This document shows, piece after piece, positions 35,201 through 43,240 of a DNA stretch of 64,000 nucleotides; the first letter of the stretch is position 1; every line of letters begins with the position of its first letter. The notes under the pieces were generated by a model that saw only the letters and a program-made list of their open reading frames with translations, did not search any database and was not told the DNA's origin. Origin of the DNA: Bemisia tabaci (taxonomy: Eukaryota > Arthropoda > Insecta > Hemiptera > Aleyrodidae); contig NC_092798.1 of the NCBI RefSeq assembly GCF_918797505.1, positions 2,679,501 to 2,743,500 of the forward strand, in the 5' to 3' direction. The translations under genes were made by a program, and so were the position numbers.

Positions 35201-37922
35201 TGAAACCGGTTAAAGGCTCCTTCATTTTCCGTAATACTTCACGCCTTGCCACGCAGTTAATTTAGTTGCCTATCCAACTCAAACCCAACCGATGACACTG
35301 ATTTTACTACTCATACACACGCGTTTACAATACGAGCAAGAGAAAAGCGTTTATTACTATTTCAGGCTAAATAATCCGTACTTTTTCTATGTTTCTTTAT
35401 TTCTACGTTGTATCACAATCTAATTATTACCACTAGATTTCGAAGCAGTTGCCGGGTATCGCTAATTGCTTGCGACGTATCCACCTTCGAGTCAAAGATG
35501 ACTATATTTCAGTTGAATTAATTCTACCCGACACTGCATAACTACAAAAACTACAGATGGTTCTGTCATGACTCAATTTTAGTGAAAATTTAATTCCTAT
35601 ACATGACTAAATCTGATTTAACTCGATCCACGTGTCAACTGACTCGACTTGCCTTCAATATGCAAAGTAATATTATTTTTTGTCTTTTTCTTTCCTTTAT
35701 CGCCCCATTATTTTTATAATCAGGTGTCACAACTAGAACAGGATTAATGAAATATGCCCGATCATGTAATCCGCGAATTGCGTGATCAAAGAGGTATTTT
35801 TTTGGAAAAAGTCAGGAAATTTTCAGAAAAATTGCAGAGGGTATTTTTGGGAAAAGTGACTTCGACTTTTCAAGGGACATTCCGAGGAAAATTCTAAAGT
35901 TTTTCAATTGTGACAACCATTAATAGGAATATGATTTAGTTGGTAGCAACCAATAAAAAGAATCAACTGGCTACACAGGAAAGAACAAGGTAATCAAAAT
36001 GACACTCGATCAAGCGGGGGTGAGAAATGTCCCCGATCATACGGTCCTCGGATCGCGTGATCGTTTTTTTAGAAAAGTGAGGAAATTTTTGTTCAAAGCG
36101 ACTTCGAAAAAAATTTCTTTAAAAATTCCTACGATTCATCGATCTTTTCGACTTTTCAATGGACGTTTCGAGGAAATTTCCAAAAGTTAGAGACCAAAAA
36201 AATGTATCTTTTGAAAATTTTGGAAAAAAGAGGACATTTTTTGGAAATGATCCCGGATCGCATGAAATACTCGGCCATAATAATGACACTTTTTGCACCT
36301 TTTCGATCAAGAGAACCAACACATAACATAATATTTACACAAATACACTGTTGAAAACTGAGGAGTGAAATTCGGTACCGGAGTCTATACAGCGCCCGAA
36401 AACCCAGAGTGCAATGAATGCGAAGTGAAAATAACCCCATAAAACCGTATGACATTCCTCCTTAATAGTGTAAGTCACTCCGCAAGGAAAATAAATTCTG
36501 CTCCGTATTCATATTCCTTAGGGTCTTTGGGCGCTACGTAGACTCCGACACAGAATTTCACCCCAAAATTTTTGACAGTGTACACGGGAAAAAAAGTGTT
36601 AAGGGTTATCCCCTTAAATTGTGGCACCACTCAAATTGGTTGAATGATATGGACTTTTCCAATTAATTGTGATGGTGCCTCAACGCAAGTTGGGTAGACA
36701 CCGTAATCTTTGGGTTAGTAACCTAATTTATTGGGGTATACTACAGCACCGAGAAAAATCATGGCTTATAAATCAATTAGAGGCTCATAATATGTAACAT
36801 GTAACAACATTAATAGATACCTTAGTATGGTTCACAGACTAAGAATCATTAGTTCATTTATGACTATTAGTGGTGTTCCATATGAACCACTAATGGAGAA
36901 TTTGCAGGCAAATTTTTTTATTGCTTCATCTGAAAGTGCTTAAAGAGCTGAATTCACAGTATTTTTTATACTTTTTTTCTGATATGGGAAATAGTATAAA
37001 TAGATTTAAAAGTGAGAAAATGCACTTCTTGACGACGTCATTTGGCGGCATTTCACACATATTTTAGCAGATTACTTCATTTTGTCATATCTTCTCCAAT
37101 AATTGTTCAATTCATGAACCAAGGGTATCCTCGTTGTTCAGTTCACTCAGTAGTTCCCACTTATACACGAAATGCATCAAATTTTAGACACCTGCAAATT
37201 CTCTATTAGAGGCTCATAATATGGAACACCATACTAATAGATGTGAAGGCAATTAACACATATTAATAGCATACCATGGTAATGGTATATATACGTTAGT
37301 ATGGTACGAGATACTTCAGTATGGTCCACAGACTGAGAATCACTAGTTCATTTGTGACTTAGCGGTGTTCCATATAAACCACTAATTGGTTTATAAAACC
37401 ACAGATTTTCTCTGTGCACAATTGATTGGCAATGCCCATACCACCCAACGACTTTGACATTTTCCCCGCGTAATTTTGAACATTATTAGTATGAAAAAAG
37501 TGACTGGACTAACCTGGCGGGCTATGCGCCTCGGGGCTCCCCGGAAAGGCGGGTAGCAAGGCGAGCTGCTGGGGGGCCGGGGGGTCCCTGGGGGCCGCGG
37601 TGGAGGACCCGTTGTACATGAGCCCCAACTCCCTGGCCTCGTTCTCCTCCTGGGCCTGCTGCCTCCGGAGGGCGACCTGTGCGGCCATGACCCGCTGCCG
37701 CTCGGCGATGAGCGTGCACTTGGCGCAGACACAGTCCCGCCATCGGCAGTACCGCTTGTGGCCCTTGAGGGCGGACACGACCCCGTGGTTCCGGCACCGG
37801 GCGCACTTGGGGGTTCGCTGGTAGCGCTCGCTGGCGCGCAGGAAGAACGCGGGCGGCAGCGCCCCGAGCACCGGGTGCTGCTGCATCAGCGACGAGACGT
37901 CCACACCGCTCGGTAAACTCAT
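13543..37922 (-). CDS. dmrt99B: DMRT transcription factor, dmrt99B/DMRTA type (four coding exons)
   Basis: The spliced coding sequence is 37922-37514, 17729-17536, 16646-16386 and 13830-13543, total 1152 nt and 383 residues. Exon phases match at every junction and all introns are GT/AG. The DM domain (about residues 36-85) has every zinc ligand in doublesex spacing: C40, C43, H55, C59 and H46, C64, C66, C69. It is followed by the conserved basic recognition helix. A DMA domain (about 252-287, [14 protein letters not shown]...) separates it from doublesex. Exon 2 encodes an acidic stretch and an SR-dipeptide run, and the C terminus is Pro/Tyr-rich. DM proteins are nuclear DNA-binding factors; DMRTA-type members act in neural and gonadal development. 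The dmrt99B assignment over dmrt93B rests on the [11 protein letters not shown]...[12 protein letters not shown]...[11 protein letters not shown] context. An in-frame TAG lies three codons before the chosen ATG. Untranslated exons are not resolved. Confidence 0.9.
13874..14344. mobile_element. Inverted-repeat element close to the exon 4 acceptor
   Basis: The left block 13875-13931, containing CCAGAACACGCATATTATG, pairs with CATAATATGCGTGTTCTGG in 14290-14344. The loop is about 360 bp. The element starts only about 43 bp from the intron 3 acceptor. Confidence 0.75.
14455..14865. mobile_element. Foldback-like element with a 74-bp central palindrome, copy 1
   Basis: The centre 14664-14737 is an almost perfect palindrome starting GGCGCCTACAAACCTAAC. 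Flanking sequence on both sides recurs in inverted orientation around 20880-21290, so the mobile unit is about 400 bp rather than just the palindrome. CG-rich blocks flank the centre. Confidence 0.75.
15390..15670. mobile_element. Inverted-repeat element
   Basis: GGCCGATTATTGAATTTGAC at about 15398 pairs with TCAATTTCAATAATCAGCCC at about 15648-15667. A related half lies at 33110-33250. Confidence 0.6.
15679..15925. mobile_element. MITE, CTGCCGTGCT family, right end damaged
   Basis: The left end is intact (CTGCCGTGCTGAGGAAGAAC). The right end stops at TTTTTCCTTTGCAC, without the usual CACGGCAG finish. Confidence 0.7.
16386..16646 (-). CDS. dmrt99B: dmrt99B coding exon 3 (DMA domain)
   Basis: The acceptor TTTTCTAG/GAG lies behind an A/T-rich tract and the donor is GCG/GTAAGC. 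The exon is 261 nt, phase 0 at both ends, residues 202-288. The DMA domain occupies residues 252-287. Reading past the donor stays open to 16182, so an alternative retained-intron end is possible, but the donor is strong. Confidence 0.88.
16647..17535 (-). other. dmrt99B intron 2, with hairpin and poly-T
   Basis: This 889-bp intron is bounded by GTAAGG and TCTAG. It contains the hairpin 16812-17097, a 51-T run at 17187-17237 and an A-rich tract near the acceptor. Otherwise it is unremarkable. Confidence 0.85.
16812..17097. mobile_element. Large hairpin with a 23-bp tandem repeat at its centre
   Basis: The arms pair along about 110 bp, for example GATTGAGCATCTGAACAC with GTGTTCGGATGCTCAATC. 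The loop region 16921-17000 is a tandem of a 23-bp unit containing AAAACCGAAGTTTTTCGG, itself partly self-complementary (CCGAAGTTTTTCGG). Confidence 0.8.
17536..17729 (-). CDS. dmrt99B: dmrt99B coding exon 2 (acidic/SR-rich linker)
   Basis: The acceptor GTTTTCAG ends at 17730 and the donor GAG/GTAAGG begins at 17535. The exon is 194 nt. Two bases complete a split Val codon from exon 1, then 64 codons follow. It encodes a nuclear-localisation-like KRAK, a run of Glu/Asp, an SR-dipeptide run and a Ser/Pro-rich linker. Confidence 0.85.
19242..19494. mobile_element. MITE-like hairpin, 253 bp
   Basis: GGACCGCGTTTAGCAGAAAG at 19242 pairs with CTTTCTACTAAACACGGTCC finishing at 19494. The paired region continues for about 45 bp. 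Confidence 0.75.
19731..19970. mobile_element. Hairpin element, 240 bp
   Basis: TATATGAGGACTTATATGTA at 19731 pairs with the right end finishing AAGGCCTCATATC. Inner pairing includes GCGGATGTGAAAAATGACC and GAAACAGTTTTT blocks. Confidence 0.7.
20602..21553. mobile_element. Middle element of the nest (CCCTGGTAAAAATTGG ends)
   Basis: CCCTGGTAAAAATTGG at 20602 is mirrored by CCAATTTTTACCAGGG ending at 21553. Both flanks read CA, a possible 2-bp target duplication in the outer element. Repeated words such as TATAGCC, AGCCGGC and GGCGATA fill the arms. A 60-bp segment (20678-20738) recurs directly at 21301-21361 on the other side of the innermost insert. Confidence 0.75.
20880..21290. mobile_element. 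Innermost element: foldback with 74-bp central palindrome, copy 2
   Basis: The centre 21003-21076 begins GCGCCTACAAACCTAACAGG. The flanks match the 14455-14865 copy in the opposite orientation over several hundred bases. Confidence 0.75.
21992..22216. mobile_element. Hairpin element, 225 bp
   Basis: GGAAAAAATTGAATGCTG pairs with CAGCATTCATTTTTTTCCC at the right end. Inner blocks AATGTGC and TTTAAAAAAATGCTA are also mirrored. Confidence 0.75.
22467..22990. repeat. Tandem dimer of a 280-bp dispersed repeat
   Basis: Two units carry GGCGCAGAGATACAACTATT at 22561 and 22841 and the later word TTGCGTCTTCAAAATTGAAG. The same dimer with nearly the same period is found at 40040-40660, and a single inverted copy at 27075-27260. 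Confidence 0.8.
23365..23616. mobile_element. MITE, CTGCCGTGCT family, left end diverged
   Basis: The right end TACGGCGTTTTTACATAGCACGGCAG is recognisable as the family end. The left end reads ACCTCGCTAAAGAAGAACG instead of the consensus. Confidence 0.65.
25612..25845. mobile_element. MITE, CACAGTGGATCGAGTC family, copy 2
   Basis: The left end reads CACAATGGATCGATTCAAT and the right end CGTTCCACTGTG. Subterminal GAGAGGTCGGACA and TGTCCGCTTTCTTC also match the family. Confidence 0.75.
26512..26660. repeat. Dispersed repeat with CATTTGAAGC core
   Basis: The words GCAGTGGCGAGGC, CCCCCATTTGAAGC and GCAGATCAATCGAT recur in the same order at 47285-47430, and part of the unit appears inverted at about 46220-46262. 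Confidence 0.6.
27075..27260 (-). repeat. Single copy of the 280-bp dispersed repeat, inverted
   Basis: On the minus strand the order GGCGCAGAGATACAACTATT, GATGGATGTGTG, CTTCAATTTTG-type words matches the tandem dimers at 22467 and 40040. Confidence 0.7.
29334..29455. mobile_element. Short palindromic MITE, GGACGTATTTCTGCC family, copy 1
   Basis: This 122-bp near-complete hairpin has GGACGTATTTCTGCCAAACG at the left and GGTAGAAATACGTCC at the right. Pairing runs almost to the centre (GACATGAGCCCTG / CAGGGCTC type words). Confidence 0.85.
29847..29967. mobile_element. Short palindromic MITE, same family, copy 2
   Basis: The ends are GGACCTATTTCTGTTAAACG and TGACAGAATTTCGTCC. It lies about 390 bp from copy 1 and is more diverged. 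Confidence 0.8.
31078..31330. mobile_element. MITE, CTGCCGTGCT family, complete copy, 253 bp
   Basis: The ends CTGCCGTGCTAAGGAAAAAC and TTCTTCCTTAGCATGGCAG are both intact. It has exactly the length of the copy at 10376-10628. Confidence 0.85.
31421..31596. mobile_element. Hairpin element, 176 bp
   Basis: GATTGGTAGAATTAACCATT pairs with AATGGTGAATTCTACCAATC. The inner ACGCTGTATT(T/C)CACACAGCG words pair as well. It starts right after a CACTGAAAAAAAA motif. Confidence 0.75.
31656..31877. mobile_element. Element related to the outer nest element at 20548, uninterrupted
   Basis: It shares TCCAGAC, ACAAGAAAA, CTCTTGATTCAATC and AAGCGGATTTCCTTTTGA in the same order with 20548-21716. It sits inside another dispersed repeat whose uninterrupted form is at about 48000-48190. 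Confidence 0.75.
33541..33722. mobile_element. MITE, CTGCCGTGCT family, left part only
   Basis: CTACCGTGCCGAAGAAAAAC begins the fragment. The right half of the family consensus is not found. Confidence 0.55.
34860..35045. mobile_element. MITE, CTGCCGTGCT family, right part only
   Basis: It ends ATGACGTTTTCCCTTAGCACGGCAG. The left terminal block is missing. Confidence 0.6.
35750..36200. repeat. Diverged direct repeat, about 280 bp apart
   Basis: CCCGATCATGTAATCCGCGA at about 35758 and CCCCGATCATACGGTCCTCG at about 36031 start two similar blocks. Both continue with GTGATC, TCAGGAAATTTT-type words and a shared TTCGACTTTTCAA. Confidence 0.55.
36764..37400. mobile_element. Inverted-repeat element with internal direct repeats, next to exon 1
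   Basis: The ends TTATAAATCAATTAG and CTAATTGGTTTATAA are complementary. Inside, a block of about 130 bp (ATTAGAGGCTCATAATATG ... GGTGTTCCATATGAACCAC) occurs twice in direct orientation, at about 36776 and 37203. A possible hairpin joins the inner TCTCCATTAG and CTATTAGAGG words. It ends 113 bp from the exon 1 donor. Confidence 0.65.
37514..37922 (-). CDS. dmrt99B: dmrt99B coding exon 1 (DM domain)
   Basis: The exon is 409 nt, with ATG at 37922-37920 and donor CAG/GTTAG. It encodes residues 1-136 plus one base. All eight DM zinc ligands and the recognition helix [19 protein letters not shown] are intact. It is strongly GC-rich relative to the surrounding DNA, as expected for conserved coding sequence. 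Confidence 0.93.
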
Positions 37923-38177
37923 GACTGACTAACCACCCTCCGCTCCGAGCCAGGGGTTGGCCCGGCCCCGCCCCCTCCCTGCATAACTGTATCTCTTCGC
38001 GGCGCCGCCGCTCATTGGTCCGCCGCCGACGGAGCTCCGCCCCCCGAGGTGTAAACAGTCTCTTCCCACAAACAACTTTTAATGTGATTCTGATGCGAGT
38101 TTCATTGTGAATACAATACCTGTCCCCCCTCCGCGCCCCCTCCCCGCGAGTCGAGGTCCCGCCTCGTATTGGCTCAC
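37923..38177 (-). promoter_or_regulatory. Probable dmrt99B 5' UTR / promoter-proximal region
   Basis: This CpG- and GC-rich segment lies directly upstream of the ATG. Two CCAAT boxes on the minus strand (ATTGG on plus) lie near 38014 and 38168. There is no clear TATA box. The transcription start is unknown, so this is inferred from position and composition. Confidence 0.4.
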
Positions 38178-38310
38178 AATTCATTATCACTTTTTGAATA
38201 ACTTGTTTCGCCGCCTCGGCGTTGCCGCATTAGGGAGCGTTACTGAATTTCGTTACGTCTGCGTTACGTTGCGTTAAAGGGGGTGTCAGTGCCAGCGTTA
38301 CGTAACTCAC
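38178..38310. repeat. 133-bp direct repeat, gene-proximal copy
   Basis: It runs from AATTCATTATCACTTTTTG to GCGTTACGTAACTCAC. The partner at 38835-38968 is about 90% identical by eye. Confidence 0.85.
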
Positions 38311-38314
38311 AATT

Positions 38315-38436
38315 TGACGTATTTCTGCCAAACGGAACTCTGTGCATCATGACGTGAGCCCTGTTATGCATTTATTCTTATGGGTCACAGGGCTCATGTC
38401 TTAATGCGCATAGTTCCGTTTGATAGAAATACGTCC
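38315..38436. mobile_element. Short palindromic MITE, GGACGTATTTCTGCC family, copy 3
   Basis: The ends are TTGACGTATTTCTGCCAAAC and TTGATAGAAATACGTCC. It lies between the two 133-bp direct repeats upstream of dmrt99B. Confidence 0.8.
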
Positions 38437-38437
38437 A

Positions 38438-38838
38438 ATTGGACAACATTTTGCAATTTGGAACTATAAATTCTAGCCCGGTTTAAAAAAAACGTATGTC
38501 GACGGTGAAACTACCAAACCACGTATCTCGGTTTGTGACGTGGCAGACTTCCTATCATACTTTATTTTTTAAATGAAAAACTACTTCACATCCAGTCTTG
38601 AAAATTTCTGTGATTTTTCCTCTTTGTGCGGAGAAAATTCCGTGAAAATTTCAAGGAATGATATTGATTTGGTCTACTTCCAAAAAATAAAATGTGAGCG
38701 TAGATTTTTAAACACCGCAAACGAGATACGTGGTTTGGTAGTTTCACCGTCGATGTGCCATTAGTTTCCCCATGCACATAAGTGTTTTTCCTTAAGAGTC
38801 AGAATTCATAGTTCCAAATTGCAAAATGCAGTCCAATT
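38438..38838. mobile_element. Hairpin element (ATTGGAC...CATTTTGCAATTTGG), interrupted
   Basis: The left arm ATTGGACAACATTTTGCAATTTGG starts about 38438 and its complement ends at 38838. The uninterrupted relative is at 58024-58167 and a partial one at 42762-42855. The interruption is the 253-bp element 38500-38752. Confidence 0.8.
38500..38752. mobile_element. MITE with a clear 4-bp target duplication (ATGT)
   Basis: The termini are CGACGGTGAAACTACCAAAC and GTTTGGTAGTTTCACCGTCG, perfect inverted repeats. ATGT at 38496-38499 and at 38753-38756 flank it. The empty site GTATGTGCC is present in the relative at about 58080. A diverged half copy lies at 28160-28275. Confidence 0.9.
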
Positions 38839-38968
38839 CATTATCACTTTTTGAATAACTTGTTTCGCTGCCTCGGCGTTGTCGGATTAGGGAGCGTTCC
38901 TTGATTTCGTGACGCTTGCGTTACGTTGCGTTAAAAAGAGGTGTTAATGCCAGCGTTACGTAATTCTC
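38835..38968. repeat. 133-bp direct repeat, distal copy
   Basis: It matches 38178-38310 in the same orientation, including AATAACTTGTTTCGC, GCATTAGGGAGCGTT-like and GTTACGTTGCGTTAAA words. Confidence 0.85.
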
Positions 38969-39223
38969 TATCGGTAAAAACCCACCTAGAATTCGAGATA
39001 TATCTTCATCATACTTCCGGTGATATTTATGCCACACATCATTGAAATACTTCAAATTTTATCCAGCTGTATATTCCATACAGTTCCCCATAATTTTTGG
39101 GATCTTAAAGAGTGCTCGGGGCTTTGTTACGTGCGAAGTTTTACATAATTTACGAACGCTTTCTCAAAGGTCACAGATCTCAGGGACCCGGAAGCATACG
39201 GAACCACCCCCGTGACCGCTACT

Positions 39224-39330
39224 TGCAGTGTGAGGAAAAACGCTGTATGAACGTTCAGGCGTTGCCAAATTTCCTCTGGCAAATCACTAATTTTCAGGAA
39301 ATTTTTTGAATATTCTCCCGCCAATTTTTT
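39224..39330. mobile_element. MITE fragment, CTGCCGTGCT family
   Basis: TGAGGAAAAACGCTGTATGA and GGCGTTGCCAAATTTCCTC match the left half of the family. The right half is missing. The stretch 39331-40039 that follows shows nothing recognisable. Confidence 0.6.
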
Positions 39331-40039
39331 CGGCCTAACCACAAAAGCGCCTATCTGCACGAGGCAATTAATGGTGTATCATGGCTAACGCACGATACCG
39401 CCTTTCTGCAATCAAACGATTATGCAGGACGAAAAGAAAACTTCGTCATTTTTTTAATTTTAAGGTTAGATTTGAATTTTAACATACATTACAGCGTCAT
39501 TGAAGCGCTTCCGTACAGAATTGTACAGGCTCGGACTGGCCAGAGGGCCAAACTGCCATTGGCAGATACTCCCCCTTGGCGCGCCGAAAACCCAACCCTC
39601 TAACAGATAGCAAAATGAGAAAAGAAAAAAAATTACGACCGAGAATATATGCGGAAAATGTCTTAAATGAAAAAATGAAGAAGAGAAGGTTTGGAGTAAA
39701 GAAAGGTGCTTTTGCACAATACTGGTAAACAGAGGTCCAGGAACTACTTTTTGAGGAGTTAACACTTTTCTGTTAAATTCTTACCTTTTTGTTGACATAC
39801 AGGCGCTTTATCATCCCCCTTCTTCATTTGCTATATGTGTAACTCCCTTGGAGGCGATGGTAGGATCGAATTTTAGACATACGCACCCTTTATAGACCTC
39901 TTGAGAGACCTTTAAACATATTTCTTACTTTTTCAAAACGACTATTGATTTGAACATACCATAGCATATCTCGGGCAAACTTTACTTTAATTTATCTCAA
40001 AATTCAAAAATAAGAAACATCAAAAGCGTAAACGCGAAA

Positions 40040-40660
40040 CAACTATTCGCGCAAGATGGGTATGCCCACATTGCATATGAAAAATGTAAGACGCGATGGC
40101 ATGAGTCCTGAACTCGCAATGCTCTGCTGTATGCTACTAGTTTGAAGCACCATTAGGAGTATGGCAAACAAACACAATATGGAAATAAAGCGAGGGAAAG
40201 GATGAATGTTAACGACGGTGCAGAGATACAACTATTCGTACTTGATGGATGTCCGTGTTGCGTCTTCAAACTTGAAGGCGCGATGGCGCGAGGCGTGAAT
40301 TCGCAATGCTATACTCTATGCGGCCGATGAGGTGTCGTTCAGATTCGTGAGAAAATTTAAAAAACGAGGGCCCGATTACGTCTCTCCTACCTGCGGCTAA
40401 GTTATACACACAGCTCTTGAAGCACCACTACAAATTACACAAACCGAAACTAACATATCATGGAAATAGAGCCTGGTAAAGGACGCGTCTTGACGACGGC
40501 GCAGAGATACATCTATTCGTACTTGATGGATGTCCGTGTTGCGTCTTCAAAATTGAAGGCGCGATGGCGAAGGCGCGAACTGGCAATGCTCCGCTTTACG
40601 CTGTCAATGAGGTGTCGCTCAGATTCGGGAGAAAATTTAAAAAAGAGGCCCGAATGCGTC
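40040..40660. repeat. Tandem dimer (plus a decayed third unit) of the 280-bp dispersed repeat
   Basis: CAGAGATACAACTATTCG occurs at 40220 and its variant at 40502, a period of about 282 bp. A decayed unit precedes them from about 40040. The intervening words (CCCGATTACGTCTCTCCTAC) are shared with 22467-22990. The stretch 40661-41212 after it has no recognisable content. Confidence 0.8.
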
Positions 40661-41212
40661 TTTTGGGTCTTCGGTTGTGTTGATACTCGTTCTATCTTCT
40701 TTTTTCAGGTTCTTGTCTGATTCTTTTTTGGATGGATTTGCAGACCCACGTCTTCAGCTCGTGTAAACCGCAGCACTGGCTCGGTTCTTTTGGAAATAAT
40801 GGTGGTTAAGTGCGTCGATAGTCGCTTTAATTTGTTATGCTTTCTTTAATGTCAGAAGTACGTCGGTTACTTCAATACGTTCAATATTGCAATTTTTACT
40901 CTGTACGATTAATACACTTTGAACCTGAAAATAGCGTAAACTTGTGCTGCTTTCCCAAAATTTTCTGAATCTCTCTCCACGTAGCTGATGCCCTACAAGG
41001 AAACATCACATTACACTCCTTCCACCCGCCAAGGGTCTACTCAGATGCAAGCCAGTCCGACCCTGGAGTTGTAAGAAATCTAAAATCATCAGCTTTCGTT
41101 TTTTATGTTGTAGAATGCAGCAAAGTCGCTAACTTTTGTTTGCCAAAATTGTCAGTTAGGCAGTATTGTTCGTTAGCCCTCGATGTATGTTGTTTCTAAA
41201 ATGAGTCAGGAA

Positions 41213-41337
41213 TTGGACGTATCTTTATCAAACGGAACTATGTGCATTATGACGTGAGCCCTGTTACGCACATATTCTTATGGGTCTCGGGGCTCATGTC
41301 TTAATGCACATAGTTCCGTTTGAGAAATACATCCAAT
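41213..41337. mobile_element. Short palindromic MITE, GGACGTATTTCTGCC family, copy 4
   Basis: TTGGACGTATCTTTATCAAA and TTTGAGAAATACATCCAA are the ends. The inner GGAACTATGTGCATTA arms pair well. Confidence 0.8.
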
Positions 41338-41654
41338 TGTAGTTCCATATCGCTAAATAAAGTCCATTTACCTCAAGGAGATACTGGAAATAGTACAGAA
41401 GAGAGGCGAAGAAACACGGAAGAAAGTAAGTTGGGGGATGTTCGCGGGGTAGTGTAGTGTTGCGCCCGTCGAACGATCCGAAGACGAAAGGGCGAATGAG
41501 AGGTGAGGATGGCGTGGAATTTCCCGGGGGTTATTTATTTTCTTGTCCCCCCCCCCGTCCCTTTTCCTCACTCAAGACCCCTTCCCTCCCTGTTCGACCG
41601 AAGTTTTCAATTTACACCTCCGAGCTCCGTCGCGGCCCCGACCGCAAACCGTCG

Positions 41655-41890
41655 CACAGTGGATCGAGTCAATCAGAAAGGTCGGACATTAAATTTTTGA
41701 CTAAAACTTTTTGTCAAAAATTTTTTTATTTTGTCACATTTTAAATTTCAAGGGATGCTTTTCGAAGAAAATTTCACGCGAAAACCAATGAAACCAATTT
41801 TAAAACCTCAAAGTTTTGTATAAGTGGAGTTATAAGCTTTTAAAGTTTCCAAATTTTGTCCGACCGCTCCTATCGACTCCACCCACTGTG
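41655..41890. mobile_element. MITE, CACAGTGGATCGAGTC family, copy 3
   Basis: CACAGTGGATCGAGTCAATC and the right end ATCGACTCCACCCACTGTG match the copies at 6681 and 25612. Subterminal GGTCGGACA and TGTCCGACC are both present. Confidence 0.8.
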
Positions 41891-42072
41891 CGTCACTTCC
41901 GTATTATCCCCGACCAGGTGACGATGAAACTTGTGACGAATTCTCCGGGTCGATAATATAGATTTAGTATAGAATTTATATCGAAAAAATATCGATAATG
42001 CCTTATCGTATCACAGGGTGTCTAGCGACCGGGGAACCCGGGAAATGTCAGGGAAATCAGGAAAAACGTCCG

Positions 42073-42280
42073 CACTGAAAAAAAAGACTCTTAAATTTGC
42101 CGCCAAGAGGTATTTTTTCTCGAATCAAAACTTTTGCTGCTTAATACAAATTACTTTTTTGCTTCACCCAAGCATTATTTTCTTGTATCAAGAAAAATTC
42201 AGCTTAAATCAAGATAAGAAAAATTCTTGGCGGAAGATTCAAGAATCATCATGCTTGTGCCAAGCACCTTTTTTTCAGTG
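42073..42280. mobile_element. Hairpin element with CACTGAAAAAAAAG ends
   Basis: CACTGAAAAAAAAGACTCTT pairs with the right end finishing CCTTTTTTTCAGTG. Inner GCCAAGAGG and CTTGGCGG words pair. It resembles the ends of the elements at 20548 and 31656. Confidence 0.65.
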
Positions 42281-43240
42281 AGGGAAATCGAAAAACATGG
42301 ATTTTCCGAAAAATGTTCCGCGAATTTCAATCAAGTTTTGGAAAAATGGAACCGATTTTTTGAACCTACCGGAATTTCTGCGAATTTCTTTTAAATTTTA
42401 AAAATGAGACAAAAATATCTCATATAAGTTTAGGTACCATATATTTTTGCTCTATGTTTATTACATTATATTACTTAAATATGGGAATCTCTTATTTACA
42501 CCTAACCAGTTCAACAGTGTCTAAAAATTAGGAATATTTTTCCTTTTTGTCTGGGAAATTTCAGGGAATTACTTCTCCTGCCTGTCAAGGAATATTAAAA
42601 TTTTTCCCGGTTTTATGACTGTTTTTCAGGGAAATATATTTGATGACGATGCAATACTCCAGTTATGCTTGGCTACGAGAAAACTTAAAAGCAATCCACT
42701 GGATTAAATGAGCCAAATTTTGTAATGAAGAACTACTACAATTTTTCGCTCATTTTTGAAATAACGTGTGTGCCATTCGTTTCCCTATGTACATAAGTAT
42801 TTTTATGGATGAGCCTGAAAGTGTAGTTCTTAGTTGCAAAATGTGGTGCAAATGGAACCATGAACGAGGTCATAGACCCAGTAAATGATACATCTTTCTT
42901 TATCGAATTGGTGCGTAGATGAAGGAGGTACATTGGTTTTAAAAATCATACACTTTTTAGTGTTGATATATGTGTATGCGTGAAAAACATGTACAATAGG
43001 CATTACTGTGTTTCTAAAATCCAGTTTTGAGTTCAAGCTTCAAATTATGGTAGAGGCTGTGATTTCATTAGTTTATAAGTGAAGAATGAGCATCTCTGAA
43101 ATCGTCATTCCAAACGTCTAGCTAACCAAAATATCAAAGTCTTCTTGAATTAAGTCGGTTACAAAATTACAGTGTATTCTGCGACTGCAATATCTTTTCA
43201 GGACGCTGATTTTGTCTTGAAAGTATTACTTACCGTGGTC
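42281..43240. other. AT-rich intergenic DNA with one partial repeat
   Basis: Bases 42762-42855 match the right half of the ATTGGAC hairpin family (TGTGCCATT, TTTCCCTATG, TTGCAAAATG). Nothing else is recognised. Confidence 0.5.

Larger units (their letters stand above)
17730..37513 (-). other. dmrt99B intron 1, about 19.8 kb, rich in MITEs
   Basis: The donor is CAG/GTTAG at 37513 and the acceptor TTTTCAG ends at 17730. I found no convincing nested gene on either strand. About twenty inverted-repeat elements are listed separately. The unlisted segments 17900-19241, 19971-20547, 22991-23364, 23617-25611, 25846-26511, 26661-27074, 27261-29333, 29968-31077, 31878-33540, 33723-34859 and 35046-35749 are AT-rich and contain nothing I can name, apart from a diverged half-element at 28160-28275 and a G-rich tract at 30880-30912. 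Confidence 0.85.

Noticed and set aside
37391..38190. Other minus-strand frames over the DM exon (about 113 and 222 residues)
   Set aside because: They are out-of-frame readings of the GC-rich DM exon and promoter. Only the frame starting at 37922 gives the DM domain.
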